Below are positions 33,171 to 41,513 of a DNA stretch of 64,000 bases, piece by piece. Numbering within the stretch: position 1 is the first letter of the stretch; every line of letters begins with the position of its first letter. Under the pieces are notes generated by a model. That model worked only from the letters and a program-made list of their open reading frames with translations. It was not told the DNA's origin and ran no database searches. This DNA is from Alphaproteobacteria bacterium (GTDB lineage Bacteria; Pseudomonadota; Alphaproteobacteria; Micropepsales; Micropepsaceae): NCBI GenBank assembly GCA_016124385.1, contig WGNU01000005.1, forward strand, positions 248,001 through 312,000. Direction: 5' to 3'. A program made the position numbers and the translations under genes.

Positions 33171-34181
33171 TCAGGCGGCGCAGGCAACGGCGGCGCTGGT
33201 GAAGGCAAGGCCGTAGCGCGCGGCGGCGCTCTGAAGGATCCGCCCGATCAGCCAGTCGAACGAGCGGCCGGAAAGCCGCGCGAGCATCGGCAGGTCCGAA
33301 TGGAAGGGGTTGAGCCCCGCGATCGGGTTCGCTTCGAGGAAATGCGGCGAGCCGGTACCGTCGCTGCGGAAATCGAGCCGCGCGGCGTCGCGGCATTGAA
33401 GCGCGCGATAGGCCGCGAGCGCCCGCGCGCCGGCGAGCTTCGCTTCGGCGTCCTCGGGGATCGTGTAGCTCACGCGATCCTCGAAATGCTCCTTGTTGTC
33501 GAACGTGTAGAGCCCGTCGTCGAACGCGCGGGACACGTGGATCTCCATCACCGCGACGATCGCCGCCTCCTCGGCGGTGCCGGTGATGCCGATCGTGAAC
33601 TCGCGGCCGGGAAGGAACGCTTCGGCGATCGCGGGCTGATCGAAGCGCTGGACGAGCCGCTCGACCACCGCGCCGAGCGCCACCCGGTCGCGCACGAGCG
33701 AACCGGCCTCGCAGCCCTTGCCCGTTCCCTCCGCAAGCGGCTTGACGAAGGCGGGGAAACTCACCCGCGCCGTCCGCGCGGCATCCGCGTCCGCCAGCAC
33801 GGCGAAGGCGGCGGTCGGGATGCCGTGGTCGCGGATCAGCCGCTTGGCGACCGCCTTGTCGAGAGTCGCGGCCATCGTCAGCGGATCGGAGAAGACGTAA
33901 GGCTGAGCGAACATCTCGCAGAGCGCGGGCACCTGCGCCTCGCGCGAGCGGCCGGCAAGCCCCTCGGCGATCGAGAAGACGAGGTCGAACCGCTCGCCCG
34001 CCGCCAGACGCTGGGCGAGGGCCCGGCCATGGCCGACCGGCACGACCGCGCAGCCGGAAGCCGTGAGGGCCTCGCCGATCGCGGCGATCCCCTCCTCGGT
34101 GTCGAACTCGGCGACCGCGTCCAGCGAATACCCCTCGGCCAGATAGGCCGCGCGGGAATCATAGACGAACCCGATCCGCAT
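33171..34181 (-). CDS. ATP-grasp ligase (D-Ala-D-Ala ligase-like), first copy
   Basis: 336 residues. The frame offers GTG (34184) then ATG (34181). I use the ATG, which overlaps the TGA of the aminomutase gene as TGATG, indicating translational coupling. The N-terminal Rossmann-like domain (MRIGFVYDSRAAYL) is followed by the ATP-grasp domain with FPAFVKPLAEGTGKG as the phosphate-binding lysine loop, and FLEANPIAGLNPFHSDLP in place of the usual EVNTxPGMT motif of D-Ala-D-Ala ligases. It is predicted to form a peptide or amide bond, perhaps with beta-lysine made by the upstream enzyme (inference). Confidence 0.88.
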   Translation of the reverse strand: MRIGFVYDSRAAYLAEGYSLDAVAEFDTEEGIAAIGEALTASGCAVVPVGHGRALAQRLAAGERFDLVFSIAEGLAGRSREAQVPALCEMFAQPYVFSDPLTMAATLDKAVAKRLIRDHGIPTAAFAVLADADAARTARVSFPAFVKPLAEGTGKGCEAGSLVRDRVALGAVVERLVQRFDQPAIAEAFLPGREFTIGITGTAEEAAIVAVMEIHVSRAFDDGLYTFDNKEHFEDRVSYTIPEDAEAKLAGARALAAYRALQCRDAARLDFRSDGTGSPHFLEANPIAGLNPFHSDLPMLARLSGRSFDWLIGRILQSAAARYGLAFTSAAVACAA

Positions 34182-35527
34182 CACGCCGCGTCCAGGGGCC
34201 GGGCGGCCCCGGCGGTCCCTTCGGGATCGGGATAGCGATAGGTGTTCCCCTCGAAGTTCCGCAGGATCACATCATCGCCCTCGCGCCCGACCAGATATTC
34301 CGGCAGGAGCGGGATCTTGCCCCCGCCGCCCGGCGCGTCGATCACGAACGTCGGCACCGCGTAGCCGGTCGTATGGCCGCGCAGCCCCTCGATGATCTCC
34401 AGCCCCTTCGCGACGGGCGTCCGGAAATGGCTCGAGCCCGTGATCGGGTCGCACTGATAGAGGTAGTAGGGCTTCACCCGGCGCATGAGGAGGCCGTGCA
34501 TCAGCTTCTTCATGACCGCGACGTCGTCGTTGATGCCCTTGAGCAGCACCGTCTGGCTGCCGAGCGGGATGCCCGCGTCCGCCAGCCGCGACGTCGCCTC
34601 GGTGATCTCGCGCGTCAGCTCCACCGGGTGGGTGAAATGGATGCTCATCCACAGCGGATGGTGCTTGCGCAGCATCTTCGTCAGCGAGCGCGTGATCCGC
34701 ATCGGCAGAACCACCGGCACCTTGCTGCCCAGCCGCACGAACTCGACATGCTTGATCGCGCGCAGGCGGCCGAGCAGATAGTCGAGCTTGTCGTCGGCCA
34801 GCGTCAGCGGATCGCCGCCTGAGATGAGCACATCCCGGATCTCGGGGTGCGCCTCGATATAGGCGAGCGCCTTGTCCCATTGGCTGCGGCTGAAGGAATA
34901 TTCCCCGCCCGGCTCGCCCACCATGCGCGAGCGCGTGCAATAGCGGCAATAGGTCGAGCAGAACCCGGTCGAGAGGAACAGCACCCGGTCGGGATAGCGG
35001 TGCACGAGGCCGGGCACGGCCGCGTCGTGGTCCTCGCCCAACGGGTCGTCCGCCTCGCCGGGCGTGCGCAGATACTCCGTACCCACCGGAATATGGGTGC
35101 GCCGCAGCGGATCGTTCGGATCGGTCCGGCTCATCAGGCTCGCGTAATAGGGCGTGATGCCGACCGGCAGCGAGCGGCCGCGGGCCGAGACCGCCTCGCG
35201 CTCGTCATCGCTGAGCGTGAAGATCGCTTCCAGCGCCTCGAGCGAGCGGATGCGGTTGCGCAATTGCCAGCGCCAATCGCTCCATTCGGTGAGCGAGGCG
35301 TCCGGGAAATGGCGCTTGAGGAACGCCCGCGTTTCCGCGCTTGCCGGGAACAGCGAGGCGGTTGCCCGCTTCGGCCGGGAATCGACCGGCGAGCCGAGGC
35401 CGTGGGTGGGCTCGGTGCGGCGGGCAATGCGGGGTCTGGTGGGAAGGGGAAAAAGGGATGTGGTCGCCGGGCGACCTGGAGGTTCGGCTAGCTCCGCCGC
35501 CGTACCCTCCGCCGAGGGGGTGTCCAC
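34181..35527 (-). CDS. kamA: Lysine 2,3-aminomutase family radical SAM enzyme
   Basis: 448 residues from a GTG at 35527, with GGAGAA upstream. No other Met occurs before residue 132, and the first roughly 60 residues are a Pro/Arg-rich extension. The radical-SAM cluster is C190-x3-C194-x2-C197 (TGFCSTYCRYC). The PLP lysine is K404 in APGGGGKIPL. The aspartates that bind the side-chain amine of lysine in the clostridial enzyme have counterparts in YQCDPITG and VIDAPGG. The expected reaction is L-alpha-lysine to beta-lysine, using SAM, PLP and a [4Fe-4S] cluster in the cytosol. It is the first gene of the six-gene operon. An EF-P modification role (EpmB-like) is less likely given this context and no epmA nearby. 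Confidence 0.9.
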   Translation of the reverse strand: MDTPSAEGTAAELAEPPGRPATTSLFPLPTRPRIARRTEPTHGLGSPVDSRPKRATASLFPASAETRAFLKRHFPDASLTEWSDWRWQLRNRIRSLEALEAIFTLSDDEREAVSARGRSLPVGITPYYASLMSRTDPNDPLRRTHIPVGTEYLRTPGEADDPLGEDHDAAVPGLVHRYPDRVLFLSTGFCSTYCRYCTRSRMVGEPGGEYSFSRSQWDKALAYIEAHPEIRDVLISGGDPLTLADDKLDYLLGRLRAIKHVEFVRLGSKVPVVLPMRITRSLTKMLRKHHPLWMSIHFTHPVELTREITEATSRLADAGIPLGSQTVLLKGINDDVAVMKKLMHGLLMRRVKPYYLYQCDPITGSSHFRTPVAKGLEIIEGLRGHTTGYAVPTFVIDAPGGGGKIPLLPEYLVGREGDDVILRNFEGNTYRYPDPEGTAGAARPLDAA

Positions 35528-35698
35528 GTGATGTGGTTCTCCGATTCGAGACCGACCGTCGCGCGCCTACCGTCGATTCTGTCGTCAGGTCTCGAGTCGT
35601 TTGCAATATGCGCGCTTGCGTGTCGCCCGCAAGGGGCATGAGCGGCCTCAGTGAAAATTTCCTGATCGCGGCCCGGCGAATGCGACCGGTCGGCCGCC

Positions 35699-36691
35699 CT
35701 AGTCGCGCCGCGCGCTGACCGTTGTGGTGTCGTCTGTTAAGAGTCTGAGTGTCCGGTCGGGTAGGATCTCGAACCGCACCGCGCGCCCGACGAGGTCGAG
35801 GAAGCGCTGCTCCTGCTTCATGAGCGGCGCTTCGCACGCCTTCTTCGTCGAGATGACGGGCCCCATCGAAAGGCCCTCGCCGGTCAGCCGGAAGGTCGCC
35901 GAATAGGTGTTGCAAGGCCCGTTGCCGGCGATCCGTCCGTCCTCGCCAAAATCGAGCGTGACGAGGGCGCCATCCACCGGGCTCTCGCCGGCGATCTCGG
36001 TCACGGTCCACGGCGCACCGCCCAGCAATTGTTGTGCCTCGCCCCCGCAGCCATTGACGGTCTTGCCGGCCATGCCGACTTGGACACGATAGGGATAGGG
36101 CATGCCGGTCGCGGCATCGGTGCAGATCTGATCGGTGATCCGCACCATGAGGCGCGGTTCCTTTACACGGTAGACGAGCGTGTTGCCTTGCGCCTCCGGC
36201 TTGGGCTTGGGCGCCATGATGTCGGTCTCGCCGTAGTCGCCGATATAGCGCATGGCGCCCGCGCCGATCGTGAGCGTCCAGCCCGGCTCGCTGCCCCGCG
36301 CCCGGAACGGGGCGGTGATGGTGGGCGCTGGGAGCTCGGGATCGGCGATGGCGCATTCGGGATCTTGCCGCCCGTCGACCGCGAAGATGGCCTTTTCCCC
36401 CTTCATCCAGAATAGCGTCTGGGGGTTCGCCGGGTCGATAAACTTGACGCCGGAGGCGGCCTCCGCCGGCGTCAGACGCAGCTGCGCGTCGTCGGACACG
36501 ACCACGAGGTCGTTGCCTTCTCGCGTCACGCGGACGGCGCGGATCCCGCAATGGTAGAGGACCGATTCATCGCGCATCGGCACGATCGGCTCGAGGAGTG
36601 AATCCTCGTCCTCGGATGGGTCTTCAGGAACATCGCAACCCGCGAGCAGCGCAAGCGCGAGAACAGCCATGGCAATCAGAGGACGTCGCAT
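35699..36691 (-). CDS. Lipoprotein with MliC-like, COG3650-like and META domains
   Basis: 330 residues. The signal peptide ends in a lipobox LALALLAGC, so the mature protein is lipid-anchored facing the periplasm. Residues about 45-115 look like a MliC lysozyme-inhibitor domain (LYHCG, then FWMKGEKAIFAVDG, closing Cys). The middle (about 125-215) is a COG3650-type domain (FRARGSEPGWTLTI, MRYIGDYG, CTDAATGMPYPYRV). Residues about 220-325 are a META/HslJ domain (GNGPCNTYSA, STKKACEAPLMKQEQRFL). It may protect against lysozyme or support envelope stress tolerance. A 42-bp gap separates it from the enoyl-CoA hydratase gene behind it on the same strand. Confidence 0.82.
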   Translation of the reverse strand: MRRPLIAMAVLALALLAGCDVPEDPSEDEDSLLEPIVPMRDESVLYHCGIRAVRVTREGNDLVVVSDDAQLRLTPAEAASGVKFIDPANPQTLFWMKGEKAIFAVDGRQDPECAIADPELPAPTITAPFRARGSEPGWTLTIGAGAMRYIGDYGETDIMAPKPKPEAQGNTLVYRVKEPRLMVRITDQICTDAATGMPYPYRVQVGMAGKTVNGCGGEAQQLLGGAPWTVTEIAGESPVDGALVTLDFGEDGRIAGNGPCNTYSATFRLTGEGLSMGPVISTKKACEAPLMKQEQRFLDLVGRAVRFEILPDRTLRLLTDDTTTVSARRD

Positions 36692-36733
36692 CGCGCACCG
36701 TGTCTAAGGGCGTATCAGTCATTCTAGTCTAGG

Positions 36734-37510
36734 CTAGCCCTGTTGCGTACGCCCGCGCGCGGTAACTTTTTGACGCGCCGCTTCCACGGCCTCGGCGGTC
36801 ACCGAAAGCGCGTGAGCCTTGGAACGGGCGACTTCGAGGGCCATCGCCTCGCCGAACGGCATCGCGAACCCATCATCGATGACACGCTTGTAATCTTTGA
36901 GCATGACCGGATCGCAACTCGCCATGTCCTGCGCGAGCTTGCGCGCGGCCGGCAGCAAGGCGTCCGGCTCATAGACGCGGTTAACGAGGCCCCAGCGCTC
37001 GGCCGTCTCCGCGTCGAGGAAATTTCCGCTCAAGGACAATTCTTTCGCCCGCGAAATACCGATCAGCCGCGACAGGCGCTGGCTGAGACCCCAGCCTGGC
37101 ATGATCCCGACGCGGGCATGTGTGTCGGCGAATTTCGCCTCGCGCGAGGCCAGAAGCACATCGCACATGAGCGCAAGCTCAAACCCGCCCGTGATCGCAA
37201 AGCCGTTGATCGCTCCGATGATCGGCCAGGGAAAGCGCGCGAGCGCGGCCGAGAGGTCGATCTCTTCATCTCCCGCGCCGAGCGCGAAGCCTTTCTCGCC
37301 CGCTTCCTTCAGATCGACACCCGCCGTGAAGGCGCGCCCCTTGCCGGTGAGGACGACGGCGCGGATTGCCTCGTCGCGCCCGAGCGCGTCGAACGTGCGG
37401 CAGATCGTGGCCCGCAGCGCCCGCGACAGCGCGTTGAGCGCATCGGGGCGGTTGAGCGTGACGACCGCGACAGGGCCGTCCTTTTCGACGAGAACGATGG
37501 GGTCGGACAT
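36734..37510 (-). CDS. Enoyl-CoA hydratase/isomerase (crotonase family)
   Basis: 258 residues from the ATG at 37510 (MSDPIVLVEKDGPVAVVTLN). The in-frame extension to 37621 runs into the GST gene and is discarded. The crotonase fold has the CoA oxyanion-hole segments KGRAFTAGVDLKEAG and GAINGFAITGGFELALMCD. The position that usually carries the first catalytic Glu lies in the GGFELAL helix. An aspartate or glutamate-bearing ADTHARVGIMPGWGLSQRL region follows. It may hydrate enoyl-CoA in beta-oxidation or act in degradation of another acyl-CoA. It lies 37 bp downstream of the glutathione transferase gene, same strand. Confidence 0.9.
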   Translation of the reverse strand: MSDPIVLVEKDGPVAVVTLNRPDALNALSRALRATICRTFDALGRDEAIRAVVLTGKGRAFTAGVDLKEAGEKGFALGAGDEEIDLSAALARFPWPIIGAINGFAITGGFELALMCDVLLASREAKFADTHARVGIMPGWGLSQRLSRLIGISRAKELSLSGNFLDAETAERWGLVNRVYEPDALLPAARKLAQDMASCDPVMLKDYKRVIDDGFAMPFGEAMALEVARSKAHALSVTAEAVEAARQKVTARGRTQQG

Positions 37511-37547
37511 GGGCGGGGCCTCGAAGAGAAGGAGGGAAGGGCGCGGG

Positions 37548-38276
37548 TCAGGCTTCGTCGGGCGCCTTGATGGCGCGCTGGTTGTAGAGGATCTTGCGGA
37601 TCCGCTCCTGCTCTTTTTCATCGAGTGTCGCGGGATCGACTGACAGATCGTTCCCCACCGCCATTCCGCGCTGGACGGCCGGCCGCTGCCCCATCTCCTC
37701 GAACCAGCGCATGAAATGCTTGAACTCGGTGATGTCTTGGCCCTGCATCTTCCAGCCGAGCGTCCAGGGATAGGAGATCATGTCGGCGATGGTGTATTCA
37801 TCGCCCGCGATGTAGCGCCGGTCCCAGAGCCGGTAGTTGAGCACGCCGTAAAGCCGGTTGGCTTCGTCCGTGAACCGACGAATGGCATAGCTCTGATCGC
37901 CCGCCCGCCCGCCCAGCCGCCGGAAATGCCCGCATTCGCCGAGCTTGGGGCCCTGATTGGCCATCTGCCACATGACCCATTGCGTGACTTCCGCCTTGCT
38001 GCGCGCGTCCTGCGGGAAGAACCGTCCGTTCTTCTCGGCGAGATACATCATGATCGCGCCGGACTCGAAGACCGAGATCGGCGCCCCGCCGTCCGCCGGC
38101 GCGGTGTCGACCATCAGCGGCATGCGGTGATTGGGATTGAACTTCAAGAACTCGGGCTTGAGCTGATCGCCCGCCCCGATATTGAGCGGCACGATCCGAT
38201 AGGCAAGCCCGAGCTCCTCCAGGAGGATCGTCACTTTCTTGCCGTTGGGCGTCGGCCAATAGTAAAGATCGATCAT
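37548..38276 (-). CDS. Glutathione S-transferase (Ure2p/YfcG-like)
   Basis: 242 residues. The N-terminal thioredoxin-like domain (MIDLYYWPTPNGKKVTILLEELGL) has the TPNGxKV motif of the Nu/Ure2p-like class, where the Asn/Thr replaces the usual catalytic Cys or Ser. VFESGAIMMYLAEK binds the gamma-glutamyl part of glutathione. The C-terminal all-helical domain follows. Members act as GSH-dependent disulfide reductases or peroxidases. It is possibly co-transcribed with the enoyl-CoA hydratase gene. Confidence 0.9.
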   Translation of the reverse strand: MIDLYYWPTPNGKKVTILLEELGLAYRIVPLNIGAGDQLKPEFLKFNPNHRMPLMVDTAPADGGAPISVFESGAIMMYLAEKNGRFFPQDARSKAEVTQWVMWQMANQGPKLGECGHFRRLGGRAGDQSYAIRRFTDEANRLYGVLNYRLWDRRYIAGDEYTIADMISYPWTLGWKMQGQDITEFKHFMRWFEEMGQRPAVQRGMAVGNDLSVDPATLDEKEQERIRKILYNQRAIKAPDEA

Positions 38277-38415
38277 CGGCGCGGAACCTCCCGGATGTCC
38301 GTCGTTTTGACGTCATACTAGGAGACGATCCTGCTTCCCGCCACTGGGGAGGCTGGCGCCCGCTCGGTGCAGTCTGGGGAGGGCGGCTGATCAGGGGGCC
38401 GCGGCTGGGGGAAAC

Positions 38416-39336
38416 GTGGCTGAATTAGGCCAATTGCTGCTGGGGATCGTGCTTGCGTGGGCGGGCGGCGAGTTGTTCGTGCGCGGATCGGTGCGTCTCG
38501 CTTATGCCTGGGGGATCGCGCCGGCCATCGTCGGGCTGACGATCGCGGCTTTCGCGACCTCGAGCCCGGAAGCGGCCGTCTCCGCGATCGCGGCGGCTGA
38601 GGGGCGCCCGACCGTCGCGCTCGGTGCCGCGCTCGGCAGCAACATCGTCAATCTGGGCCTCATCCTCGCGCTGCCGCTTCTGATCCTGGGCGGGCGCGAA
38701 TCCTCCTCGCGGCACGCCCATGGCTATCTGATGGCCCTGATATCGCCCGCGATTTTCGCCGCCGTCGCCTATGACGGCGAGCTCGGTCAGGTGGACGCGG
38801 CGATCCTGTTCGCGGTCTTTGCCGCCTGGGTGGTCATCACCGCCATCACGGCTCGCGGGAGCCGGTCCGGCGGGCCGCAAGAGCGCCCGGGCGCAGCCGC
38901 CGCCGTCTTCGGGCTCATCGTCGGCCTCGCGGTGCTTGTCGCGGCCGCCCATTTCATCGTGACGGGCGCAACGACCATCGCCGAGAATTTCGCCGTCCCG
39001 CCCTTCCTCATCGGCGCGACGATCGTGGCGCTCGGCACCTCGGTCCCGGAAATCGCGACCGTCATCATCGCCACCGTGCGCGGCCATCAGGATGTGGGCG
39101 TGAGCGCGCTCTGGGGCTCGAACGTCTTCAACACGCTCTTCGTCATTCCCATCGCCGCCGCGATCCATCCGATGGCCGACATCTGGGCGATGAGCCTGCC
39201 GGCGCTGATCGTGGGCTTCTTCGTGGTGCTGATCACCTGGCCTTACGGCGCCGCGCGCCTCGGCCGCGGCCGCGCGATCCTGCTGCTCGCGGCCTACGGC
39301 GCTTATGTGTGGAGCGCGGCCGAAGGCTTCCTCTAG
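38416..39336 (+). CDS. Calcium/sodium antiporter (CaCA family, YrbG-like)
   Basis: 306 residues, inner-membrane. About ten hydrophobic helices are arranged as two inverted repeats. Each repeat carries the cation-binding alpha motif: FATSSPEAAVSAIAAAEGRP with ALGAALGSNIVN in the first half, and ALGTSVPEIATVIIA with WGSNVFNTLF in the second. It exchanges Na+ or H+ for Ca2+. It stands alone on the plus strand, and its TAG shares CTAG with the stop of the convergent universal-stress-protein gene. Confidence 0.92.
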   Translation: MAELGQLLLGIVLAWAGGELFVRGSVRLAYAWGIAPAIVGLTIAAFATSSPEAAVSAIAAAEGRPTVALGAALGSNIVNLGLILALPLLILGGRESSSRHAHGYLMALISPAIFAAVAYDGELGQVDAAILFAVFAAWVVITAITARGSRSGGPQERPGAAAAVFGLIVGLAVLVAAAHFIVTGATTIAENFAVPPFLIGATIVALGTSVPEIATVIIATVRGHQDVGVSALWGSNVFNTLFVIPIAAAIHPMADIWAMSLPALIVGFFVVLITWPYGAARLGRGRAILLLAAYGAYVWSAAEGFL

Positions 39337-40166
39337 TGGAAGACGAAGAGCGGCACGGGCGCCTGCGCGATCAGCTTTGACGTCGTCGAGCCGAAGAGGC
39401 GCTCTTTGAGGCCCCGGTGGCCGAACGCGCCCATCATCAAGAGGCCGGGCTTCAGCCCCGCGATTTCGGAGAGAACGATCTCCGACGGGCTCGCGCTGCT
39501 CGCGACGGCAACGGGCGTCGCCTTGATGTCGTGCGCCGCGAGATAGGCGAGCGCCTGTGCGCCGCGATCCTCGGCGGCCGTCTTGTCCTGATCGACGCTG
39601 ACGACATGCACCGGACCCTCGGTCCCAAGGCCGAGCAGCACGAACATCTGCAGCGCCCGCATCGCCGGCAGCGAGGCGTCATAGGCGATCACCGTTCCGC
39701 TGCCGCCCGCCATCGTGTCGGGCGTGAGGATGATCGGGCGCGGCCCCAGCCGCAGCAACTCCTCCGCGACGTCCGCGACACCGGGCTCCGCCCTGCCGTG
39801 GAACGCGCAATCATGGCCGAGGATGACGAGGTCGCGGGTCGCGGCCGCCGTGATGAGAAGCGGCAGCGGTTCGCCCTCGATCGACAGGATCGCGCTCCGC
39901 ACCTTGCGCGCCGCGCAATGGCTCGTGAACTGCTCGCAAAGTGCGTGACCGCGCGCTTTTGCATCCGCCAGCCGCCGCGCGTCGCGCTCGAGCTTGTAGG
40001 CCATGCCGCCCGGCGGGACGGCTTCGCCGCTCTCGATTGCGGGGCGGTCGAGCACGGCAACGCCCGTGAGCGCGCTTTGCGTCCGCGCCGCAAGCGCGAT
40101 GGCGAAAGCTTCGGCGGTTCGGGACGATGGCGTCTCGTCGAGCGCAACGAGGATCGAATTCATCAT
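39333..40166 (-). CDS. Universal stress protein, tandem UspA domains
   Basis: 277 residues from MMNSILVALDETPSSRTAEA (ATG 40166; the next codon is also ATG). The frame extends to 40346 but the added residues are not protein-like. Two UspA domains are present. The first is degenerate at its ATP loop. The second, near the C-terminus, has the G-2x-G-9x-G(S/T) type loop (MGAFGHRGLKERLFGSTTSKLI), so ATP binding is likely. It is a cytosolic stress protein of unknown target. AAGG upstream is the ribosome-binding site. Confidence 0.88.
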   Translation of the reverse strand: MMNSILVALDETPSSRTAEAFAIALAARTQSALTGVAVLDRPAIESGEAVPPGGMAYKLERDARRLADAKARGHALCEQFTSHCAARKVRSAILSIEGEPLPLLITAAATRDLVILGHDCAFHGRAEPGVADVAEELLRLGPRPIILTPDTMAGGSGTVIAYDASLPAMRALQMFVLLGLGTEGPVHVVSVDQDKTAAEDRGAQALAYLAAHDIKATPVAVASSASPSEIVLSEIAGLKPGLLMMGAFGHRGLKERLFGSTTSKLIAQAPVPLFVFH

Positions 40167-40269
40167 GGGCCTTGAGCTCCTTCGCGGGCAGTATGGCAAG
40201 CATAGGTGCCACACGCTTTGCGTGTCATTGACGAGGAGCAAGCAGCGTAACGCGATTGGGCGCCGCGCT

Positions 40270-41508
40270 CTAGAAGAAGCGTTGCAGCCGGATTTCGAGC
40301 ATATGGTCGCGCCCGAAGGCCGATTCCGTCGCGCCGTTCGCGACATAGGGGAAAGCCCGCGCTTCGATCTCCAGCTTGAAGCCGTCCGCGATACGCGTCG
40401 CGGCCTCCAGCGTCATGACCGTCGTTCCCGTTTCGAGGTCGTTGATCGCGCCGAGCAGCACGCTCGAATCGTCGATGTCGTTGAACGCGAGGCGCGCGCC
40501 GACCATCAGGTCATTGTCGAAGAGGGTGAAGGGCGCCGTGTCGTCGCGCCCGTCATAGTGATATTCGGAAATGAGGCCGAGATCGGCGCTGCTCTCGAAC
40601 ACCTGATAGAGCGTGTATTCGAACCCGGTCGTCACCGCCGCGAAACTGTCGCCCTGGCCCGAGCGCGCGATCGCCTCCAGCTTCAAGAGCCAGGCATCGA
40701 GCGTGGCCTGGGCATCGATGCTCGACTGCTCGATGAGATCGTAGTGCGGCACGAGCGCCGGGCCGGTGCCCGGGACCACGGTGGTCACCAGCCGCGGCTC
40801 GCGGCCTGTGCCGCTGAAATGCGCAAGGCCGATATCGAACGCGCCGACCCGCATTTGCCAGCGCGCCGCCCAATCGACATGGCTCTCGCCGTCCGGCGAT
40901 TCGAAAACCGCATCGTCCTCGCGCACGGGAATGGGAAAGCCCGGCCGCCCCTCGATGCCGGGATACGTCCGCTCACGGAAGAACGGCATCACGAAGCCGC
41001 TAAACGTGCCGATTTCGGTCAGGACATTGGCGTTGACCATCGGCTGGCCGAGCTTGTCTTCCTCGTCCGCCGACTCGATGAGGTCGGTCTGGTTGATGAT
41101 GTCGACGAGGTGGCGCGATTCCGCGACGCCCCAGAAGACCTTCGCAAAGCCGACGCGCACGTCCCATTCGCCGCCATCATAGAGGTAGTTGAGCTCGCGC
41201 AGATCCGCGTGCGTGCGTTCGGTATCGGCGGAATCGAGCCGCGCGAACGGGATGAAGGTGATCCGCTGGTCCTCATCGATGTCCCAGCGCACTTCCGGCT
41301 GAAGCGCGAGCGAGGGCTGCACCACCGCCGTTTCCTGCTGCGGGAATTGCGGATCGGAGGGGAAGATCCGCACCTCGATGGCGGCAAACCCCGAAAGCTC
41401 GGGCTCGCGCGCGGCCGCCTCGCCGATGAACGCGGCACTGGCTAGTGCCGCGCCGGCCAACGCCGCCGCCTGGGCGATGAGCCCGATCCGTCCCCCCCGA
41501 GACCGCAT
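40270..41508 (-). CDS. Outer-membrane porin-like protein of an RND/LolA operon
   Basis: 412 residues with an N-terminal signal peptide (about 33 residues, cleaved near GEAAA-RE). The rest alternates polar and hydrophobic residues with many aromatic girdle positions and ends RLQRFF, the C-terminal Phe of outer-membrane barrels. No named domain is obvious. The pattern resembles the DUF1302/alginate-export type proteins that often sit with RND transporters. It is the last gene of a three-gene minus-strand operon, starting 5 bp after the LolA-like gene. It probably provides an outer-membrane route or sink for the RND cargo (inference). Confidence 0.7.
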   Translation of the reverse strand: MRSRGGRIGLIAQAAALAGAALASAAFIGEAAAREPELSGFAAIEVRIFPSDPQFPQQETAVVQPSLALQPEVRWDIDEDQRITFIPFARLDSADTERTHADLRELNYLYDGGEWDVRVGFAKVFWGVAESRHLVDIINQTDLIESADEEDKLGQPMVNANVLTEIGTFSGFVMPFFRERTYPGIEGRPGFPIPVREDDAVFESPDGESHVDWAARWQMRVGAFDIGLAHFSGTGREPRLVTTVVPGTGPALVPHYDLIEQSSIDAQATLDAWLLKLEAIARSGQGDSFAAVTTGFEYTLYQVFESSADLGLISEYHYDGRDDTAPFTLFDNDLMVGARLAFNDIDDSSVLLGAINDLETGTTVMTLEAATRIADGFKLEIEARAFPYVANGATESAFGRDHMLEIRLQRFF

Positions 41509-41513
41509 GGCCG

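Noticed and set aside
33171..34181. Annotation as a peptidoglycan D-Ala-D-Ala ligase (ddl)
   Set aside because: No mur/fts genes nearby, divergent C-terminal motif, and two unlike ATP-grasp copies in a lysine-aminomutase operon point to another substrate.
34181..35527. EF-P lysine modification enzyme EpmB
   Set aside because: No epmA or efp gene nearby, and the gene is translationally coupled to an ATP-grasp ligase in a biosynthetic-looking operon.
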